Source: Actinomycetales bacterium (GTDB taxonomy: Bacteria; Actinomycetota; Actinomycetes; Actinomycetales; Microbacteriaceae). From it: a stretch of 5,004 bases of DNA. The stretch lies in NCBI GenBank assembly GCA_015655255.1, contig JAATFJ010000142.1, positions 1 to 5,004 of the forward strand, read 5' to 3'. A program made the position numbers and the translations under genes. Numbering within the stretch: the first letter of the stretch is position 1; every line of letters begins with the position of its first letter. Shown in pieces: positions 3,889 through 5,004 of this stretch. The notes beneath the pieces were generated by a model. The model searched no databases, was not told the origin of the DNA, and worked only from the letters and a program-made list of their open reading frames with translations.

Positions 3889-5004
3889 TCAGACAGCGCC
3901 CCAGCGCCGTCGTGTCGCCTGCTCCGCGAGCATGGCGAGTCCGTAGAGCACGAGTGACGTGCCCGTGACGAGTGCGACGCACGCCCACACCTCTGTATTG
4001 GCAGACCGCCCGATGGCCGCGATGATGGCGTATCCGATGCCCTGGCCCGTTGCGAGCCATTCTGCGAGGAGTGCCCCGGCAATCGCCCCCGGAACGGCGA
4101 TGCGCACGGAGGCGAAGAGTGCCGGGATCGCAGCCGGGAACCGCACGAACACCATTTCCTTGAGCTTTCCCGAGCCGTAGACCTGCACGAGGTCCGTCAT
4201 CGCAACGGGTGCCGAGCGCAGGGCGAAGGCGATCGTGATGAGCGCCGGGAAGAACACGATGAGCCCGCCCATGATCGCGACTGTCAGCGCGCCACGCCCG
4301 AAGACGAGGATGATGACGGGTGCCATCGCGACGAGAGGGATCGAGAGCATGAGCATCGCGAACGGCATGACGGCATGCTCGACAGCGGGAATCGCAAGGA
4401 AGGCGATGGCGACGAGCACGGCCGCGATGAGCCCCGCGATGAAACCGACGCCCGCATCCAACAGCGTCGTGCCGAGCGCGCCGAACAGCGCAGCGGAGTT
4501 CGCCGCCGCCTCCTCGCCCGTGACGAGGTATTCCCACACCTGCCACGGGGTCTTCCCCACATACGGAGAGACACGCAGAACTGCGAGCAGGGCGGGCCAG
4601 GCCAGCAGCACGACGATGATGGATGCGATGCCGGACAGTGCGGAGCGGACCAGCCTTCCCCCCAGTGGCACGTTCGTCGGACGATCTTCTGCGCCCTGAC
4701 TCTCCGTGCCCCAGCCGAGTCGCGTCACCCACGCGCCGATCCCCCCGAGGATCGCGTAGAAGCCTCCGGCGATGATCGCGGCCACGAAGCCGATGGCCCA
4801 GGTCCGTTCCACGTCCATGTTCTGCTGCGCGGCGACGAGCACCGGGCCCAGCCCCTTGTCCACCCCTCCGACGTACTCGCCGAGGATGGCACCGAGCAAG
4901 GCGGCGGGTGCAGCGACCTTGAGCGCGTTGATGATCGCAGGCACCGCCGCGATGATCCGCACGCGGAAGAGCAGCGTCCACGCGCTCCCGCCGTATGCGG
5001 AGAC
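3889..5004 (-). CDS. Fused two-domain ABC transporter permease, NitT/TauT type (N-terminus beyond window)
   Basis: This is the inner-membrane permease subunit of an ATP-driven importer of the nitrate/sulfonate/taurine/pyrimidine-precursor class (BPD_transp_1). 371 residues are visible and the frame is open through the right edge. The first visible residues, AYGGSAWTLLFRVRIIAAVP (3-22), are the cytoplasmic EAA loop of a first permease domain, so a start such as GTG at 4962 would be spurious. A second complete domain follows a polar linker (about 97-118). It has hydrophobic segments near 121-143, 171-205, 213-235, 240-262, 297-317 and 338-360, and its own EAA loop, VYGSGKLKEMVFVRFPAAIP, at 275-294. 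The two loops are about 272 residues apart, so one polypeptide supplies both permease halves. The GTGQGIGY-like stretch (319-325) also fits the family. The ATPase and binding protein are not in the window; they may lie upstream, beyond 5004. The substrate is undetermined. Confidence 0.9.
   Translation of the reverse strand, partial: VSAYGGSAWTLLFRVRIIAAVPAIINALKVAAPAALLGAILGEYVGGVDKGLGPVLVAAQQNMDVERTWAIGFVAAIIAGGFYAILGGIGAWVTRLGWGTESQGAEDRPTNVPLGGRLVRSALSGIASIIVVLLAWPALLAVLRVSPYVGKTPWQVWEYLVTGEEAAANSAALFGALGTTLLDAGVGFIAGLIAAVLVAIAFLAIPAVEHAVMPFAMLMLSIPLVAMAPVIILVFGRGALTVAIMGGLIVFFPALITIAFALRSAPVAMTDLVQVYGSGKLKEMVFVRFPAAIPALFASVRIAVPGAIAGALLAEWLATGQGIGYAIIAAIGRSANTEVWACVALVTGTSLVLYGLAMLAEQATRRRWGAV

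Noticed and set aside
4962..4962. GTG at 4962 as the true permease start
   Set aside because: The 14 upstream codons to the window edge continue the frame and spell the conserved EAA loop of a permease domain, so the gene begins beyond 5004.
3437..4981. Long minus-strand open frame of 514 codons across the permease and DUF4186 regions
   Set aside because: It is an Arg/Gly/His-rich shadow frame caused by high GC. The real permease is in another frame with clear hydrophobic segments and EAA loops, and DUF4186 is on the plus strand.
1..5004. CRISPR array, tRNA, rRNA, insertion sequence, attachment site or defence cassette
   Set aside because: No regularly spaced repeats, cloverleaf, transposase motif, terminal repeats or recognised defence domain seen on either strand. 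Coding composition is uniform, with no sign of recent transfer.

Overview
The window looks like chromosomal DNA of a high-GC actinobacterium. The most likely group is Microbacteriaceae, such as Microbacterium. The reasons are the strong G/C third-position bias in every real gene, the protein families present, and several start codons with no Shine-Dalgarno sequence but a TANNNT box just upstream, as in leaderless actinobacterial transcripts. The genus is an inference from general style, not from a database match.

Layout from left to right. (1) Positions 1-604, minus strand: a TetR-family regulator whose last few codons lie beyond the left edge. (2) Positions 605-727: a divergent intergenic region holding a perfect 8+8 bp inverted repeat, the probable operator for that regulator. 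(3) Positions 728-2676, plus strand: a two-gene operon with ATGA overlap, encoding a sugar phosphate isomerase/epimerase-type TIM barrel and a Gfo/Idh/MocA-type dehydrogenase. (4) Positions 2671-2723: a strong GC-rich inverted-repeat structure serving two convergent genes. (5) Positions 2718-3344, minus strand: an FMN-dependent NADH-azoreductase/NAD(P)H oxidoreductase of the AzoR type. (6) Positions 3345-3383: a 39-bp divergent promoter region. (7) Positions 3384-3818, plus strand: a DUF4186 protein of unknown function. (8) Positions 3819-3888: a convergent spacer with two hairpins. (9) Positions 3889-5004, minus strand: the C-terminal part of a fused two-domain ABC transporter permease that runs off the right edge.

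How the genes may work together. The isomerase and dehydrogenase pair is a recurrent actinobacterial arrangement for oxidising and isomerising an unusual sugar or polyol. Here it is most simply read as repressed by the divergent TetR protein through the 632-651 palindrome and induced by an unidentified ligand. No sugar transporter or kinase belongs to this unit in the window. The azoreductase and the DUF4186 gene are divergent, with promoters so close that they probably compete. The permease belongs to another unit, whose ATPase and binding protein would lie beyond position 5004 if present.

I found no mobile element, CRISPR array, tRNA, rRNA or obvious defence system. The most interesting signals are at the regulatory level: the palindromic operator, the cluster of apparent leaderless starts, and a terminator stem that contains the stop codons of both converging genes.
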